Of a stretch of 42,946 nt of DNA, positions 40,864 through 42,946 are shown one piece after another. Under the pieces are notes generated by a model. That model had not been told where the DNA came from, ran no database searches, and saw only the letters and a program-made list of their open reading frames with translations. The stretch is taken from assembly GCA_017552985.1 (NCBI GenBank), contig JAFZNO010000057.1, positions 1-42,946 of the forward strand, in the 5' to 3' direction. Both the position numbers and the translations under genes were made by a program. Numbering within the stretch: the stretch's first letter is position 1; every line of letters starts with the position of its first letter. Source of the stretch: Lachnospiraceae bacterium. Lineage in GTDB: Bacteria > Bacillota > Clostridia > Lachnospirales > Lachnospiraceae.

Positions 40864-41988
40864 TTAGTTTAAAACATCCGAAATAGCATCCACGTATTGC
40901 TTGACGATAACGTTTACGTCCATCTTTTTCGCCCATTCAATACATTTTGATCTATCAGGATAAAAATCATCGTTATACAACTCTTTTAATATTTTATAAA
41001 TACTCTTGGGATCCTGCTCCTCAACAAATGCCCCCGTGACGCCTTCACAAACCGCGTCAGGGATTCCGCCGGATCTCGTTGCTATTACGTACTTTCCGTA
41101 CGTGTTTGCCTCAATGTACACAATCCCAAAGCCTTCAAAATCTTCCGTATCCTTTTTCATATAGCTTGGCATGATAAAGTAATCACACTCTCTGTATAAT
41201 CTGTCCTTTTCTTCTTCGGATACCTTACCAAGGAAATAAACGTGATCCTGCAAGCCATGTTTTTCCACCCTTTCCTTAAGAGCGGTCAAATATGCTCCGG
41301 CACCTGCGACATAGTACTTCAATTCAGGGACGTCGATGATCAGCTCTTTCATTGCGTCGATGACGTATTGAAATCCCTTCCTTTCTTCAAGTCTTCCAAG
41401 GGAAAGTACTATATGGGATCTTACGTTTTCTTCAGCCCTGACGTTCTTATCAACGTACTGTATGGGCGGGTGTATTACAACGATCTTTTTCTTGTACTTT
41501 CCGTACTTTTTTTCGACTACCTCTTTTGTAAAATTAGAATTTGCAAAAATAACGTCTGCTGATTTGATCACTGCTTTTCTTACGCGTTTTTTTATTGCGA
41601 AATATAATTTCCCTAATATGGAACTGCAACCATTTTTGTCCTGTAGCTCCGTTCCATGTACCAGAATCCCGTATGGAATGCCCTTGAACTTTTTGAGCAG
41701 GAAACAGGGAAGGGACAATGCAAAATGACTGGCAAACGTAAAATCAAACGAGAATCTCCGATGGTCTCTAAAGCATTTTTTGATCAGGTCCAAATGCTGG
41801 CAGATTCCTTTCCTTGCGTCACTATAATAAACATTGGGAATGGAATCATTTTCCGTACCATTCTTACTCCTTCCGCAGTAAGCATAAAGACTGACGTAGT
41901 CGGGGAAGCCCTTGACTAAGGAATAACTTACGCTCTCTATCCCCCCTCTGTTAGCGGCTAGCTCAGAAGCAAAAAATGCAACGTTCAT
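40864..41988 (-). CDS. Glycosyltransferase family 4
   Basis: 374 residues from the ATG at 41988, preferred to 42003 because GGGAG lies 8 bases upstream. GT-B fold: N-terminal acceptor domain (VAFFASELAANRGGIESVSY, GILVHGTELQDK), then VLSLGRLEERKGFQYVIDAM, and the donor-binding E-x7-E motif in EGFGIVYIEANTYGKYVIAT followed by RSGGIPDAV. A retaining transferase that adds a sugar to the repeat unit on the cytoplasmic face. It follows a second GT4 gene by 33 bp. Confidence 0.94.
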   Translation of the reverse strand: MNVAFFASELAANRGGIESVSYSLVKGFPDYVSLYAYCGRSKNGTENDSIPNVYYSDARKGICQHLDLIKKCFRDHRRFSFDFTFASHFALSLPCFLLKKFKGIPYGILVHGTELQDKNGCSSILGKLYFAIKKRVRKAVIKSADVIFANSNFTKEVVEKKYGKYKKKIVVIHPPIQYVDKNVRAEENVRSHIVLSLGRLEERKGFQYVIDAMKELIIDVPELKYYVAGAGAYLTALKERVEKHGLQDHVYFLGKVSEEEKDRLYRECDYFIMPSYMKKDTEDFEGFGIVYIEANTYGKYVIATRSGGIPDAVCEGVTGAFVEEQDPKSIYKILKELYNDDFYPDRSKCIEWAKKMDVNVIVKQYVDAISDVLN

Positions 41989-42021
41989 TTCCAATTCTCC
42001 CATGAATGGCTTATATTTGTT

Positions 42022-42946
42022 TTAAAGGCTAATACTGTCCAGCAGGTTTTGATATTCCTGCTTTAACGTTTTGACGTTGATTTTTAGATCTACGTATGCT
42101 CTTATTCGATTGATCAGCTGATGATATTCCGTCCGATCCATTTTTGCGATCTTCTCAAGTTCAAAAACAAATCCTTCCAGATCATCCAAACGGGCCACCC
42201 CTCCGGCATTATAATCTGCCACGTCATCCCAAGGCGTAGTTCCTTTGCTAATGACAATCGGACAATCATGCAATAACGCTTCTGCAATGACGTGTCCATA
42301 GTTCTCTGACAACGTTGGAAATAAGAGACAGTCATAATGACTATACGTCTTTTTTGCTTCCGCGGGCGCTAAAGCACCTTTATACTCTACCTTTACGTTA
42401 TCGGGCGCTTTCTCCATTTCAGATTGACACTTTTCCCAATAGGCCTGGCTTTCCACCGGACCATAAATATCAAAAAGGACTTCTCCCTTTAACTGATTTA
42501 CAATGCGAATTGCGTCATATAGATTCTTTTTATCCTGAATTCGTGACATAAATAGTATTTTTATTTTTCCGCTTTCCTTGACGTAATCATTGCGTCGTAC
42601 GGGTGCAGACGGAAAATTAGGGAGCAAAAAACACCGCTCTTTCGGAATACCCAAATACTTATTTAAGTTATCTATCTCCTCCTGCAACGTTGCGTGAAAA
42701 TACAATCCCTGAAACGTGCCAATCATTTTCATGATCTTAAGAAACGGCATTTTTTTCCACCTTTTTATCCGCAACGCATTATCACATATGTCTCCTCTTG
42801 GTGCCAGCAGAACGGGAATGCCTAATTTCCTGGCAGCTCTGAAGATTTTCGAATTCACTTGAATATACATGGTCCCGGAACCATAAATAATATCCGGTTT
42901 TGATTCTTCCAGTATTGATAAATACGTCTTATAGGTTTGTTGCTTA
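42022..42946 (-). CDS. Glycosyltransferase family 4, 5' end cut by window
   Basis: The frame is open to the window edge (308 residues visible). The internal ATG at 42870 is not the start, because codons before it (SILEESKPDIIYGSGT) continue the GT-B N-terminal domain. Visible features: LGIPVLLAPRGDI, the domain-joining segment KILFMSRIQDKKNLYDAIRI, and the E-x7-E motif in LSENYGHVIAEALLHDCPIV, then TPWDDV. It resembles WcaI/CapM-like transferases. It belongs to the exopolysaccharide operon that continues beyond the window. Confidence 0.92.
   Translation of the reverse strand, partial: KQQTYKTYLSILEESKPDIIYGSGTMYIQVNSKIFRAARKLGIPVLLAPRGDICDNALRIKRWKKMPFLKIMKMIGTFQGLYFHATLQEEIDNLNKYLGIPKERCFLLPNFPSAPVRRNDYVKESGKIKILFMSRIQDKKNLYDAIRIVNQLKGEVLFDIYGPVESQAYWEKCQSEMEKAPDNVKVEYKGALAPAEAKKTYSHYDCLLFPTLSENYGHVIAEALLHDCPIVISKGTTPWDDVADYNAGGVARLDDLEGFVFELEKIAKMDRTEYHQLINRIRAYVDLKINVKTLKQEYQNLLDSISL

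Noticed and set aside
13-42900. Search for tRNA, rRNA, T-box or other riboswitch genes elsewhere
   Set aside because: Reading both strands, only the SAM-I aptamer before metK was convincing; no tRNA T-arm plus acceptor pairing or rRNA stretch was recognised.

Overview
The window looks like a chromosomal segment of an anaerobic, probably spore-forming Firmicute of the Lachnospiraceae / Clostridium cluster XIVa type. This is inferred from a spoIIID gene, a SAM-I riboswitch in front of metK, GGAGG-type ribosome binding sites, sigma-A type promoters with 16-18 bp spacers, a two-permease sugar ABC operon with no ATPase gene, and the dnaE-pfkA pair. No rRNA, tRNA, prophage, transposase or CRISPR array was seen. 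Both ends cut through genes.

Layout. 1-1938 (minus): a membrane operon nfeD - Bax-inhibitor-1 family - SPFH/band 7. 2073-11479 (minus): housekeeping and cell-wall genes, namely an SH3/SleB-type cell-wall hydrolase, proC, a TrmH/SpoU RNA methyltransferase, pfkA, dnaE, and metK behind a SAM-I riboswitch. 11519-16412 (minus): murA, then an operon of a coiled-coil membrane protein with 42-bp tandem repeats, a flavin reductase-like protein and a LysM-G5-M23 peptidase. 16774-17424 (minus): a small alarmone synthetase. 17818-19008 (plus): a small conserved protein and a hemolysin III family protein. 19074-20834 (minus): a two-component system.

21037-25352 (minus): a UDP-sugar pyrophosphorylase, a 195-bp palindromic element of unknown nature, two tandem paralogous esterases and galE. 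25379-26335 (minus): a leucine-rich-repeat protein. 26691-31036 (plus): a LacI regulator followed by a sugar-binding lipoprotein and two permeases, with a terminator between the binding protein and the permeases that probably sets their ratio. 31124-34392 (minus): spoIIID, then a VWA-like protein paired with a MoxR-like AAA+ ATPase. 34524-42946 (minus, visibly more A+T-rich): the distal part of a Wzx/Wzy-type exopolysaccharide locus.

The main unexplained items are the palindromic element at 23686-23880 (possible structured RNA or MITE), the NfeD/BI-1/SPFH operon, the repeat-bearing coiled-coil protein, the MoxR/VWA pair with a degenerate metal motif, a family of look-alike terminators, and a strong excess of the tetranucleotide ACGT in the stretches counted.
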